A stretch of 64,000 nucleotides of DNA from Codonopsis lanceolata. Taxonomy: Eukaryota; Streptophyta; Magnoliopsida; Asterales; Campanulaceae. The DNA is taken from contig CM028378.1 of NCBI GenBank assembly GCA_013146195.2, positions 81,836,295 to 81,900,294 on the forward strand, in the 5' to 3' direction. Below are positions 22,641 to 34,073 of the stretch, one piece after another. The notes beneath the pieces are model-generated. The model saw nothing but the letters and a program-made list of their open reading frames with translations, was not told where the DNA came from and ran no database searches. The position numbers and the translations under genes are program-made. The first letter of the stretch is position 1; each line of letters begins with the position of its first letter.

Positions 22641-22739
22641 AGGAATATCTTGGCAAACCACCTCTCCTCAGCCTGCCCTGTGAGCCTTTATTTGATTAGC
22701 ACCACTGTGTGCCGTGGCTGCTTTAGTTAGGGAGGAACT

Positions 22740-23040
22740 AGATATCCAAAACCTGTGTACTATGTATCTAAGGCCCTCAGTCCTGTTGAGGGTCGTTATT
22801 TTAATGTTGAAAAATTAGCCTACTCGCTTGTCATAGCTGCCCGAAAATTAAGGGCTTATTTTTCTGCACATATAATCATAGTATACACAGATGCACCACT
22901 GCGCAAAGTCCTGCACAAACCTGATACATCAGGCAGATTGCTCAACTGGTCGATCGAGCTCACCGAGTTCCACATAGACTACTTGCCCAGGCGAGCAATC
23001 AAAGCACAAGCATTGGCCGACTTTTTGGTTGAAACAAGCT
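22740..23040 (+). pseudogene. RNase H adjacent to RT (Tat-type element)
   Basis: YYVSKALSPVEGRYFNVEKLAYSLVIAARKLR followed by YTDAPLRKVLHKPDTSGRL and ADFLVE is the classic Ty3/gypsy RT-connected RNase H. This part is open in one frame. Confidence 0.8.
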
Positions 23041-23118
23041 TCACCCAGCACGAGGATCCTGAGACCAAGCAGCCGGCAGAGCCCGAGCAAAAACAATTGC
23101 CACAACCCCGACCAAATT

Positions 23119-23452
23119 TACCGTTGGATCTTTATGTGGATGGGCAATGAGCAAAGTCGGGAGCGGAGCTGGCATCCTTCTCGTAGCTCCCGATGAAATC
23201 ACAGAGTTTGAGCTGGCTCTCCGTTTCAAATTTCCTGCCTCCAACAATGTTGCCGAATATGAAGCAATGATTGCCGGGCTCGAGCTCGCAACGGATATGG
23301 GTGTAGAGGCGGTCACAGTGTACTCGGATTCACAGCTAGTCGTGAACCAAGTCCAGGGGGAATATATGGTACATCACCCTACCCTGGTTAAGTACTGCGA
23401 GCTAGTCAAGGAAATCTTGAAAAATTTCAAGTTTTGGGAAATGATCAATTGA
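23119..23452 (+). pseudogene. Second, archaeal-type RNase H (Tat-type element)
   Basis: LDLYVDG (first Asp), then NNVAEYEAMIAGLELA (Glu) and VYSDSQLVVNQVQGEY (Asp) reproduce the catalytic set of archaeal-type RNase H. One stop (TGA, about 23,147) sits after YVDGQ. This extra domain defines the Tat lineage. Confidence 0.8.
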
Positions 23453-23589
23453 CCGAAAGCAAACAATATGCGAAAGCACTACTTATCCAAAATTGCGAAG
23501 GAGAATCGCTTTGCTAAATCCCTCTAATGATCGAAAGCACATGGAAACTCCCGCCATCGATAGACCTATAATTATGGACATCGAGCCGC

Positions 23590-24780
23590 CGAAGTTGATT
23601 GATGACTATAAGGATTACATCGAGCGTGGAGTTCTCGCCTCGCAGACAAGGTCAAGGCCACAACAAATCCGGCCAAGCCTCATTTCTAGTTGGGGAATCT
23701 TATACAAGCGATCTAAGGTTAGACCTATGCTTTCGCTGCACTCCCGAGCTAACCGAGGGTGTTTTGTATGAGGTACACGAGGGGAATGTGGCGCCACCCG
23801 GCACAAGAGCTCTAGCAGAAAGGGTCCCGCGAGCGTGATACTACCGATTACCCTTCGAAAGGACGCGAAAAGTACGCCGTGAATGTGACAAGTGCCGAGA
23901 TACGCGGACATACCAAGGCTTCCATCCACTATGCAAACCCCGCGCCGGCCCGGCCCTTCGACATGTGGGGAATCGATCCGATCGCCCATTCCGCCGGCAC
24001 AATACAAGTATAAATACGCCGTAGTCACCATAGATTACTTCACGAAATGGATTGAGGCAAAGCCTTTCGCCAAAATTTCTGAGGCGAATATCATCAAGTT
24101 TGTATACGACTGTATGGTGCAGTTCGGCCTCCCTCGAGCAATCATATCCCACCATGGGACTCGCTTCTGACAAGTTCACAGCAATGTGCTCGCTTGGGCG
24201 TGAAGCATCGGCAATCGTCCGTTGCTTACCCTCAAGGCAACGCCAAGCGTAGGCCGCAAACAAACAAGTTTTGCACGCCTAAGCGAATTTAGAAGGGCGA
24301 GCGGAAAGGGCGTAAGAATTACAATCGGCTCAGGCGGTTAGAACCACTGCTCTCGGGACCAACCGGGAAACTCCGTCGCACTTACCTACGGGTCGAGGCT
24401 ATGATCCCGGTGGAAATGGCCTTGCTAAGCTACCGGTCTCACATTACAATGAAAGCAAAACAATCAACTTGCCCTGCCATAGACTTAGACCCGCCTGAAG
24501 AAAGGAGGCCGGATGCACGACTTAATGGTCAACTACAAACGAGGGCAAAAGCTCACCATGATAAAAGAGTTCGAGGCGCAGCCTTCTCCGCTGGGGATCT
24601 AGTACTCGTAAAAATTGAAGTAACCTGGTCATCAAGTAGCGGGAAGTCGCCTCCTAATTGGGAGGGTCCTTTCCGAGTTACTGAATAATAAGGGAGGGCA
24701 CTTACACACCTGCATCTGTAAGGAAAAGACCTCAAGTATCCTTGGCATGCGCATCACCTCAAAAAATATTATCCCTAGGT
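23590..24780 (+). pseudogene. Integrase of the Tat-type element
   Basis: Zinc-finger remnants (ELTEGVLYEVHEGN) precede the core. VTIDYFTKWIEAKPF carries the first Asp. IISHHGTRF stands where families have an IISDNG-type motif, so the second catalytic Asp is His here. The C-terminus is clear: GDLVLVKIEV, PPNWEGPFRVTE and KYPWHAHHLKKYYP. Several frameshifts interrupt it. Confidence 0.75.
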
Positions 24781-24784
24781 CGAG

Positions 24785-26071
24785 GAAACAAAAGGGCAAG
24801 ACCTCACCCCGTTGAGGGTCATCGATCATTTATCAATAAAAGGCAAGTTGTTGTCATATTTACCAGCCTGTAATTTTCAAAGTTATTAGTGAACCGTTAT
24901 TCGCAATTGTTCATACTTTGTTTGACTAGATTCTCGCCGCCCCGAGCGACGAGGCCATGCCCGGTCAAAAATTCTAAAACCCTAGTATTCGTGAATTCAT
25001 CCTCTCGTAGGGAGGTGCGGCCATGCCCGGTTCACGCACCAGATGCTCGCCGCCTGTGAGTCCATTCCTCGCAAGATAGCGATTAACTACCTCGGTTCCT
25101 ACAAAGGACCGAAAGCAACACCGTAACCGTATATCTCAATACCGAAGATATACCAAAGAACCGCTCGAACTACCCATATCGAGCAAGGCCCCGCCTTGGC
25201 TTGTTGGTTGCCGATTGAGAGTTGGGCCATGCCCGCTGGCGCTTTCTCTCGAAGCTCACTCGCCCTAAGCCTTGGCCGATCCAAGCATTCCTCGCAAGAT
25301 TTGTTCTGTAACATCTCAATTTAAATAATAAGATTGCTTTGTTAGTCTTGTTATTTTAATAATCATCCTTGGTTAAATTTATTCATACATTTTTGCTCGA
25401 TATATTTTCTGGGAGCACCAAAGACTTGTATTAACAAATGACAGAAAAAGGTGCAAGTGAGAAAACAAGCTATCGAGCAAACAAACAGCTTGAATCGAAA
25501 GCAGTAAGAGGAATCAACGTAAAGTGAATTATATTGTAGTCGATTGGGAGTTACATAAACAAAGGCCAAAAATATTGGCGCAAGCAAAGCCGAGGAAAAT
25601 AGACATAATCTAAAGTGGGTCAAGCGCCGGCTCGAGGGGTGGAGGAATCGCTTCGAGGTGGAGGAATGGAGGGGATATCTCAGCTTGGGAGAGGAAGAGT
25701 TGATGCCGGTGTCAAGCCCGACATCGACGTAGTGAAAATTGAGCCTTTCGAGCAGTTTCTCTTGCTCGCCTTCCTCCTCTCGCGACCAACCGGTGCTTTT
25801 CGCCTCCAAGGCGCCGACGAGTACACATTATTCTCGCCTGGGGAGTAGGCGGATAGGAACCAAGGTTGGCGCCATTTTCCCTGTCGACCTTCGCCAAAGA
25901 TTCCAGCCTCGCCGGGTATAGGGAACCAAGTGGTGGAACTGGGCGCGCCTCCTGAGTAGACGCCTGAACGCCCATTCACCATGGTCTTCATGTCGATCAC
26001 CCCACTGGCCAATGAAGTCGTTTAAGGACGTGATTGACGCCAGTGCAAAATAGGCACTATAGCATCGCTCA
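24785..26071 (+). other. 3' non-coding region of the Tat-type element up to the gap
   Basis: 24,785-25,320 aligns in order with about 36,960-37,390 of the 34,505-41,501 element (words such as AAGGCAAGTTGTT, GCCATGCCCGG, CAAGATAGCG). In that element tandem arrays follow; here a unique AT-then-GC stretch is followed by the gap. No coding domain is recognisable in 25,321-26,071. Confidence 0.55.
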
Positions 26072-26171
26072 NNNNNNNNNNNNNNNNNNNNNNNNNNNNN
26101 NNNNNNNNNNNNNNNNNNNNNNNNNNNNNNNNNNNNNNNNNNNNNNNNNNNNNNNNNNNNNNNNNNNNNNN
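26072..26171. other. Assembly gap of exactly 100 N
   Basis: A run of 100 unspecified bases, a conventional size for a gap of unknown length. Tat-type 3' sequence is on the left, LINE 3' coding sequence on the right. Confidence 0.99.
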
Positions 26172-28798
26172 TTCGACAAGCTCCATCCGACTAAGCTTTA
26201 GAGTACCTGGGAGGCTTAACCCAAGAAATGTTCTCGAACCGTAATGGTTTTCCGAGAAGCAAATGAAGGAGCAAAACCATTACTTTTATGGAAAGCAATA
26301 TAATTGAGGCACAAAGAATAGAGTTAAGATCATGATCAACCGAGTGTATAATCTCGAGAAAAGGACTTGACTTGCCATCAAAAATAATCCCATTAAGGAA
26401 CTTCCAAATATTCCAAAGAATAATGGATGGGAGAAGAAGGGATACCACACCCTTGCCTGACACCAAGAAGCCATGCAATGGTTTGAATAGACTCGCCACT
26501 GAGAGATAGACCACATTTCTTTGAAAAATGCCGCCAAGTGAACCGAAAGCAAAGATCACCATGCAAAAACAGATGAGAGAAAGATTCTCGATCGAGATCT
26601 TGCACAAAGATATGCACTTGGAAGCCAATTGAAATCCTTTTTAATAATCCCTCATCTATGAAGACGGCCCTTGAACAACTTCCAAAGGAATATACTAATA
26701 TGCTTGGGGAGGATCTTGTTCCATACAAATTTTGAGGAGAGACTAGAAGTCAGAGCAGAGCAATCAAATCCATAGCCGAACTTAAAGAGAATCCGAAGTG
26801 GTGCAATTCCAATAGGGAGTGTCGATTGCGTAAAGAGTGATATTGTAATCAAATAGCATCTAAGGCACTGTAGGAAGGAATACCCAGCAACCGAGTAATC
26901 GACCATGCAAATCAAATAAATCCCTTACGATTCAATGGAGCAACCGGCGGACGATTGAGAAACCGCCCAGAATCCAATTGTCCAACCAAGCCGAAATATT
27001 GCCCATCCCGCCCATCCAATGCAAGGCTCACACAAATTTTAATGCTACCAAGCCGCTATGTGTGAGTACCTCGACACGAAGAAATCGAAACGCGAGGAGT
27101 GGCAATATCGGGCTTTAAGAAAATCACCACGATTTTTTTGAGAGCGAATCTCCACCACGCCTAATCGAATAAGCTTTAACAAGGGAAAACAAAGAAGTAA
27201 CACCTATGCCGCCCGAGCGAATAGGAGACAAGCCGACCAGAGACCCAATGAGATTTTGACCTACCTTCTATATCGCCTTAAGAAATTTGCAAAGAACCGA
27301 TCAAGCATTCTCGATAACGTAAACCGGAGGCTCAAGAGAAGCAAAGAGATGGCCTCGTCATAGAATTGAGGACATGGTTGATCAATGTGACACGCCCGAT
27401 TAAGAAATGAACCAACCCATGAATCCACCTTCATTTGGAGCTTGTGAGCCGATTATCAAAGAGACGCTTAGATTTCCTTCCCACATAAAGAGGACAACCC
27501 AAGTATGTGATAGGAAGTCCGCCAAGACTATAACTGTAATGGGCGCCAATAGCCGCACGAGAAGGAGAGATAGAAGGATCCACCAAGACTTGGCTTTTTC
27601 GAATTAATCAATCCGCCTGTAAATAGCCATATAATGGTCCAGTCGAGAATGTTTCGGAGGGAGCGGCGACTACCATTACAGAATACAATTACGTCATCAG
27701 CAAATGATAAGTGAGAGATCACTGGGCAGCCACTGAGGTAGAATAGCGAATACTACTGTTATCTCTCGTGAAGATTATTTAAGCTTCGACTAAGAGCCTC
27801 CGCGCTATAATAAACAAGCTAGAGAAAGGGGATCCCCTTGACGAAGACCACAGAAGACCGAAAAACCCAGCTTCACCATTTATTAAAACCGAAAACCAAT
27901 TTTCGAAATTAACCTCCAAATTAAATCAATAAAGACCTCATGAAAACCAAATTTACTGAGGACCTGAATTAAGAACGCCCAAGAAACTCTGTCAAAAGCC
28001 TTGGCCATGTCCAAATTTTAATGATTATATTGGAACCCATCACCCGTTTCCCCAAATAAGAAACCATTTCTTGAGCGAGCGTAACATTGTCTTGAATAAC
28101 TCTTCCTTTTGTGAAGGCACTTTGATTTGGAGAAATAATATGAGGGAGAATCGAGGCAAGACGGGTAGCCGCCAGCCTTGGAAATAATCTTGTTACAAAA
28201 TTGCACAGCCGATAGGCCTAAGATCTTTAACCGACAATGGAGGATCAACCTTTGGGATGGTGGCAATAAGAGTACTAGTCCACGATCTAGGCGTAAAACC
28301 CGCAAAGAATTCGTGTGAATAGCTTCGTAAAGATCGCCTTAATTATGTCCCAACAGAGGAGAAAAATGACCGTAAAATCCATCTGCCACCGCACTATCCC
28401 CACTAAGACTTCGAATAGAATCCCAAATTTCTTCAAGAGTCTGAGGGGCTATAAGAATCTTGTTCCAACTGCTAAATAAGCGAAGGAATCATATCAAGAT
28501 CCCGAGGCATAGGAGGAGAATCGATTGAAGCAATGAAGTAAGTAATCAACAATTCCATTTTTAATGACCTCATTACTTTCAAGCGGAGATCCCAAGAATC
28601 GCAAATCGTGTGAATATGGAGGCGGCGCTGGCCCTCTAACAAGAGAATGAAATAGTTTGGAGTTGCCATCCCCTCCTTAAACCATTTTATTTTAGACTTT
28701 TGACGCCAAAACGCCTCCTCACGAGATAGAGCCAAACGCAGCTTTGCTCGGGCATTCATGAGAGCCGATCTGCTTTTCACTAGAGCTATTAAGCTCAA
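26172..28798 (-). pseudogene. LINE ORF2 reverse transcriptase and zf-RVT
   Basis: EEAFWRQKSKIKWFKEG (about 28,720) marks the RT approach. LDMAKAFDRVSWAFL (about 27,970-28,015) contains a catalytic Asp, and LSFADDVIVF (about 27,680-27,715) the ADD box. Near 26,650-26,730 FVWNKILPKHISIFLWKLFKGRL is the zf-RVT domain common at the C-terminus of plant LINEs. Frameshifts are frequent. Confidence 0.8.
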
Positions 28799-29084
28799 AA
28801 AATAGTTCGTGTTCTCGCCACGTAATCTTCGGGCCCTTAAGAGTCAGTAAATATATTCCCAAAGACTTCTTTGTTCCACTTACGAAGAGTATGCTTCAAG
28901 AACTTCGTTTGAGGGAAAATTTGATCATAGGACGACCAGCTATAGGAGAGTCCCAAGCCATCCTCACAGTGTCCAGGAAAGAAGCATGGCTGGTCCAAAC
29001 ATTTAGGAATCTAAAAGGAGAGTGCCTTGGAGTCCCGGAATTGGAAAAGGAGAGGAGGAGCGGCTATGATCCGAGCAAGTACGA

Positions 29085-29950
29085 TTAAGATGGACCACGT
29101 AAGAAGCAAATAGAGAAATCCAACCAAACAGAATTGCATAGAAGCCGATCAATACGCTGATGAATGTTGGCATTCCCTTCCCTTTTGTTCCACCACGTAT
29201 ATTGAGAGCCCGTGTAACCAAGATCTATCAATCCCGAAGCCGAGATACATGCATGAAAATCTAAAGCGCCCGATTGGTCCCAGCTACGGCCACCAGATTT
29301 TTCCCCGGATGCAAGATTATATTGAAGTCTCCCCAACAATCCAGGAGAATCGCACACCGAGCACTAATATCAATCAAGTCCGACCATAGGGATTGACGAT
29401 CAACAAATATACATTTCGCGTAAACGCAAGTAAGAATAGTCAAGAGGACCAAGTATAGTGTTTGATTCTGAGAGAAATCTGTTGAGCTGATTCTTGAATT
29501 AAGGAGCAAGTAAAAGATGATTTAGCAAAAAACCATATGGAACTAGTTGAGTTAAAGAAGCTATACCGAAAGCGAAGACGGCGAGTGATTAATTGAACCC
29601 GATCCAAACTGAGCATAGGTTCGAACACAGCAAAAAGAGAAACTTGATGAGAACGAGAAAGGCTTTTAATACGAGCAATAGTGGTGTCATTACCAATTCC
29701 GCAGCATTCCGTAAGATGGCCTTAATATCCATGGGAAACCGTTCGAGAAGAAGCCGATCGTTGGGACTTGGATCTTGTAAGACGATCCGTCATGTGCACC
29801 GAATTTTTGGGACAATTGACCTTAGTAGGTATACCAGGATCAATGTTTAAAGCTTCTAAATTTGAGTGTTGTTCTCCTTCTTCCTCAATAACTTCGAGAA
29901 CCACGAACCTGTTTGGGGAAACAATTGAAGGCGACGGATTTGGATTATTC
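29085..29950 (-). pseudogene. LINE ORF2 endonuclease region
   Basis: GDFNIILHP (about 29,300-29,330), then DFHACISASGLIDLGYTGSQYTWWNK and IHQRIDRLLCN are the conserved motifs of the L1 exonuclease/endonuclease/phosphatase fold. Several frame changes separate it from the RT. Confidence 0.75.
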
Positions 29951-30362
29951 ACGTGGGAGCTTGGCTACCGCATGGCTTGATTCTCCCGATTGATATTGTT
30001 ATCACTCGTCAAAATCTACAACTTCAAAGCGGCTCACTATTATTATTAACTCCAATTGGCGGGCTATCATTACTTTGTCTGCTCACGATTCACATCATCC
30101 TTACCCATCGGTGCCTTAGGTCCAAGCATGAGTCATCTGAGGGGTGGCCTTCAAAGGACTAAAGTCAACATTAGGGTTATTAGGGCTTATCTCGAAGCAA
30201 TGTTTTGGGGTTCTAAATTGGTATGACTTGATCGGGAGCATCGCTTGAGGTTGGGCGCTTTAGCGCCTCTTTAGGTTTCCATGCCATAGAATTTTTGGGG
30301 CCTTGTTTTGGCCGCAAATCTGGGAGATCGCGATTTATTTCTTTCTCTTTGGAAGAGTCTTG

Positions 30363-31057
30363 AGATACACTTTGCACTCATGTCCATCATGGCCAAGACG
30401 ATGACAATAAGTACAATAGGAAGGAAGTCGCCGGCCTCAATGGGCTGCCGAAACCCTCCGAAGAAGGAATGCCGTTGTCAATCCAAATTCGATTCGGGAG
30501 AGGCTTTGTGAGATCAATCTCTATACACACCCTGCCATGCTAGGTCTTTGAAGACTAGCCGTTAGATTGTCAATGGTGAGTGGTTTACCAATCATGTTGG
30601 CCATGGAGAATAGGGTTTGTTTATTGAAAAGATAGATAGGCAGATTAGGTAGGGCAAACCAAACAGGTACAATCGGGCTCTCGACATCCGGGCGGAAATC
30701 ATGCGTCCATTTGAATACACGCATTGGATATTGGCCAACGAACCACTGGTCCTTGATCCACAATCGCTGGAAATCGGCTTCATGGTGTGCTTGGATAAGA
30801 ACATGCTTTGTATCTAGGTGCCCTATCTTGACATCCGCCTTGAGGCCAAATGTTAAAAACTCACGACGCATAGCCTCCATTGAAGGACGTCCATGCGAGA
30901 ATTTACCAACAAGGGTTAATTGGAATGGTTTGGATAGATCAGATACAAGAGAAGGTGTCAGTCTAAGGGCGGGCTCACCCTTATAGGAGGACGGCGGGAT
31001 GATGGGGATACTGGGAGGAGCGCAATCAGTCAGTATAGATGCAAAGGATTTCTTCAA
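30363..31057 (-). pseudogene. LINE ORF1: DUF4283 domain and zinc knuckle
   Basis: MKKSFASILTDC starts at 31,057. The DUF4283 core shows LVGKFSHGRPSMEAMRREF, KIGHLDTKHVLIQAHHEADFQRLW and RVFKWTHDFRPDVESPIVPVWFALPNLPIYLF. After a frameshift near 30,521 the knuckle CTYCHRLGHDGHEC is encoded at 30,374-30,415. This is the RNA-binding protein of plant LINEs. Confidence 0.82.
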
Positions 31058-31240
31058 TGTAGGAGAAGGGCGCCACCCATGATCCTCTCGGCCGAGCCAC
31101 GGCCGGAGCCGTAGCCATAGCCCTAAGATGAAACCCTAAGAAGGAAATCTAGAGAGAGAATTCTAGAGAGAGAATAAGGGTATTAATCTAGAGAGAGAAT
31201 TCTAGAGAGAGAAGTGGTCTAGCCTGATGGTAACAAGCTT

Positions 31241-31611
31241 TGTTGTAAGGCAATTTAGTTCAGGTTCTAATCTTGCTAGTTGTAGTGATGTATTTAATTA
31301 TTATTTTTAAGTGAAGAGTTAATTATTATTTTTAAGTAAAGAGTCGGCAGTGGGAGGCGGTGGTGGTGGCCAGCAGTGGCGGGCGGGTGGTGGGAGGCGG
31401 TGGCTGGTGGCGGTTTCCGGAGGTGGGAAATGGTGGTTGCCGGAGGTGGGAATGGCGGCGGTGGTTGGAGGCGATTGACGGTGGTGACATTAGTGGATAA
31501 ATTCGATAGGTGGTGATGGTGGGCAGTGGCGGTGGCCGGCGGTGGGTGGAGGCGGTTGATAGTGGTGGCATTAGTGGATAAATCTGATGGATAACCGGTT
31601 AATATCCATAA
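31241..31611. other. GGTGGC-rich low-complexity stretch left of the Pack-MULE
   Basis: 31,330-31,580 is made of GGTGG, GGCGG and GGAGGTGGGAA words on the plus strand. In reverse it reads as a Pro/Thr-rich frame of 79 codons, which I regard as composition only. Runs of spaced GG could form G-quadruplexes, but none is regular. Confidence 0.45.
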
Positions 31612-31620
31612 TTATCCATT

Positions 31621-33221
31621 GGCAAAACACACAAATGGGCCACCCAACTTTGGACCTTCTTGCAATTCGGTCACCGAAACTTTGGTTCATCTATTTTGAC
31701 CACCCTACTTTCATTCTGTTGCAAGCGAGCCCATTTTTTGGATGGCCGTTAGATTTTGCCGTTAAGTCATGCCAAATATCTATTTTACCCCTGAAGGAAC
31801 AATTATATTTAAAAAGGGGTCAAATTGTAAATAATGAAACCTGGGGGTGTTACAGATCTATTCATATTCATTTTCATCTCTCTCTCTTTCTGTCTCGCAC
31901 ACACACACACAAAGATTTGGTAAAATCGGAAGATCTAATCAGCCGCATGCCCGACGATCTAATCAATCTCATTCAAACCGGCTAGCTCTCCACCCGATGG
32001 ATGAATCTATGGAAATCACTCCCCCACCTCATTTTTTATCGCGATCAGTTCTCCAGATTGACCGATTTTTCCCAATTCGTTACCTAATTTCTCTTTCATC
32101 AAAATCCCCATTCGGGCATTTCCACAATCGGACTTAAAAGTCACCTCGGAAAAGTCGACCTATCCCCAGAAGGCAATTTAAGCGGGGCTTAGAGGAGGGT
32201 CCGGCTGTGCAGATGGCGATGTGGAGGATTGCGACGGAGATGAAGACTCAACTGGGAGATGTTGAGCAGAGGGGTCGGGTGATGGCTGGTGCCGGAGGAA
32301 GACGAAGGACACCGGTGGCGAGTTTGAACGGAGGAGAGAGCTGTCACAAAATGATTGATACCAAAGGAAGCCAGCAATGTTGATGAAGGGAGAGAGCTGG
32401 AGAAATGTGTGGTGGAAAGCTTTGATTGCTTTTAAATACCATGATGATTAGGGAAGGGATCCAAAAGCCCACCCGACCTGTAATTACCCAACACCACGTG
32501 TTAATATTCTTGACTTAATTTGGGTCACCTGTCTTAACCCGTGGTTTCAAACTCGAAAAATGTTAACCCAATAGAACTCACAAAGCGGAACCAGAGGGAA
32601 ACTAAGCGTCACACTCTCCCAGACTCAAACACGCACTCGCGATTATCTCCATCAATGCCCCCAACTTTACCCCTTTGGTATCAATCATTTTGTGACAGAG
32701 GGATATGGAGATGGGTGAAAGAATTCACCGGGAAGATGAAGTGGGCGGATATGGAGGCCGGGCGTGAGGCGAATCAATCGCCGCCGAAGGAAGGAAAATG
32801 ATTGGTCAACCATGGAGCTTGGCCCGTAATCAAAACCAATGGAGACATGGATGGCTAGGGACCGGCCGGATTCAAGCGTAGGGGTGAAAGAGAGGAAGGA
32901 GGATGCCTCCACCTCCATTTTCCGCATCTCCGTGTGTGTGTGTGTGAGAGAGAAAGAGAGAGAGATGAAAATGAATATGAATAGATCTGTAACACCCCCA
33001 GGTTTTATTATTTACAGTTTGACCCCTTTTTAAATATAATTGTTCCTTCAGGGGTAAAATAGATATTTGGCATGACTTAACGGTAAAATCTAACGACCAT
33101 CCAAAAAATGGGCTCGCTTGCAACATAATGAAAGTTGGGTGGCCAAAATAGATGAACCAAAGTTTCAGTGGCTGAATTGCAAGAAGGTCCAAAGTTGGGT
33201 GGCCTATTTGTGTGTTTTGCC
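31621..33221. mobile_element. Pack-MULE: non-autonomous Mutator-like element with captured F-box fragment
   Basis: Terminal inverted repeats of about 290 bp (31,621-31,914 and 32,932-33,221) start GGCAAAACACACAAAT. TTATCCATT is duplicated exactly at 31,612-31,620 and 33,222-33,230. Long inverted repeats with a 9-bp target duplication define Mutator-like elements. The interior encodes no transposase but carries a degraded F-box segment (31,929 onward), GC-richer than the surroundings. An inner perfect 26-bp inverted repeat (32,342-32,367 and 32,672-32,697) suggests a nested or rearranged acquisition. Confidence 0.9.
31929..32165 (+). pseudogene. F-box protein fragment inside the Pack-MULE
   Basis: In one frame the plus strand reads EDLISRMPDDLINLI, a stop, then LSTRWMNLWKSLPHLIFYRDQFSRLTDFSQFV, a stop, then a tail with GKVDLSPEG. 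This is the N-terminus of plant F-box/LRR (FBD-type) proteins, where a conserved D-x-I-x-x-LPD helix is followed by LSTRW-x-x-LW-x-S-x-P. About 15-18 residues expected between the halves are missing. Such proteins are SCF ubiquitin-ligase adaptors; this copy cannot make one. Confidence 0.7.
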
Positions 33222-33230
33222 TTATCCATT

Positions 33231-33358
33231 TTGTTAATGGGTGTTAATGGATATTATCCATTAACACCCATTAACTTAATTGGGTGTTAATGGATAATAA
33301 CCAATAAGTCTTTTATAATGGATAACCCAATGGGTTGGATAAATTTTTACCACCCCTA
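33231..33358. mobile_element. hAT-like MITE end between the Pack-MULE and the right arm
   Basis: ATTAACACCCATTAA and GGATAACCCAATGGGTTGGAT words end with TTTACCACCCCTA at 33,358, an inverted TAGGGGTGG-type hAT terminus. Its left half is probably the ATGGATAACCGG sequence before 31,611, so the Pack-MULE may have landed inside this MITE. The left terminus is not identified. Confidence 0.45.
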
Positions 33359-33967
33359 TTGTGGGGTACGTGGCTCACCCCCACCAATTTTTCCCACAAT
33401 TCATCAATTATGAAATCTCACCTGTGTGCCTAGAAGACTAGAATAGAGCATGTCGTAATCATTGGAGTTTAAAGATGGGTGATAATCGGGTTGATTCACC
33501 TTCAATCATTTTTAACTTCTACGGTACTTTGTTTGAGAAGACGAGGATCCCACGGGCTAAGCGTAGTGTAAGATCCATATAACAGTCTTGCGAAATAGGG
33601 TAACCCTTGTTGTAAAAAGATTGAAAATAGATTGATTACTGGACCTTACGTTTCTTCTTTTCTGGATTATATATCCTCGCTGTTGACTGATGCTCATATA
33701 TACAGACTTCTGAAATGGCAAAACATTAATTAGCTCCTTGGAAAGAGAAAGCGACACATCGATCAAAGAGTAGGTAAGAGGGAAATTTAGGAAGAATATA
33801 ACAAAAATTGATTTATATGATTGGGAAGAAAAAAAGCACCGAAGCCGTTGTAAATCTCAAAATAGGGACCGACCCGTAATTTATCATTTAAAGATCTGTA
33901 AATCCATAAAGAATAATAAAGATTTGCAAATCCATAAAGAATAATAGAAAGAGCAGCACCGAAACAA

Positions 33968-34073
33968 ACAAACAAAGTAAAGGGTTTTGGTTTCAAGGGA
34001 AGAGGATTTACATTTACTAAACAAACAAAGTAAAGGGTTTTGGTTTCAAGGGAAGAGGATTTACATTTACTAG
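33968..34073. repeat. 53-bp tandem duplication, right arm only
   Basis: ACAAACAAAGTAAAGGG to CATTTACT occurs twice in a row (33,968-34,020 and 34,021-34,073) with no visible mismatch in the shared part. The left arm has one copy (about 13,360-13,415). Confidence 0.8.

Larger units (their letters stand above)
18054..26071 (+). mobile_element. Tat-lineage Ty3/gypsy LTR retrotransposon, decayed, 3' end lost at the gap
   Basis: The element starts TGATATACCCGG and interrupts the MULE gene. Order: LTR, tRNA-Glu-like primer site, gag, protease, RT, RNase H, a second archaeal-type RNase H, integrase. The double RNase H is the hallmark of the Tat/Ogre/Retand group. All coding regions carry several frameshifts and stops, so it is non-functional. 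No 3' LTR is seen before the 100-N gap. The region 24,785-25,320 matches the 3' region of the 34,505-41,501 element (shared GCCATGCCCGG and AAGATAGCG words). Confidence 0.85.
26172..31240 (-). mobile_element. L1-type LINE retrotransposon, decayed, 3' end at the gap
   Basis: Reading leftward: 5' non-coding with repeated CTAGAGAGAGAATT (31,140-31,240), ORF1 with DUF4283 and a zinc knuckle, then ORF2 with endonuclease, RT and zf-RVT. Domain order is that of plant L1 elements. Frameshifts and stops are scattered across it, and the poly(A) end is lost in the gap. It would have moved by target-primed reverse transcription. Confidence 0.85.

Noticed and set aside
31332..31571. A 79-codon Pro/Thr/His-rich minus-strand frame
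   Set aside because: Composition artefact of the GGTGGCGG low-complexity tract.
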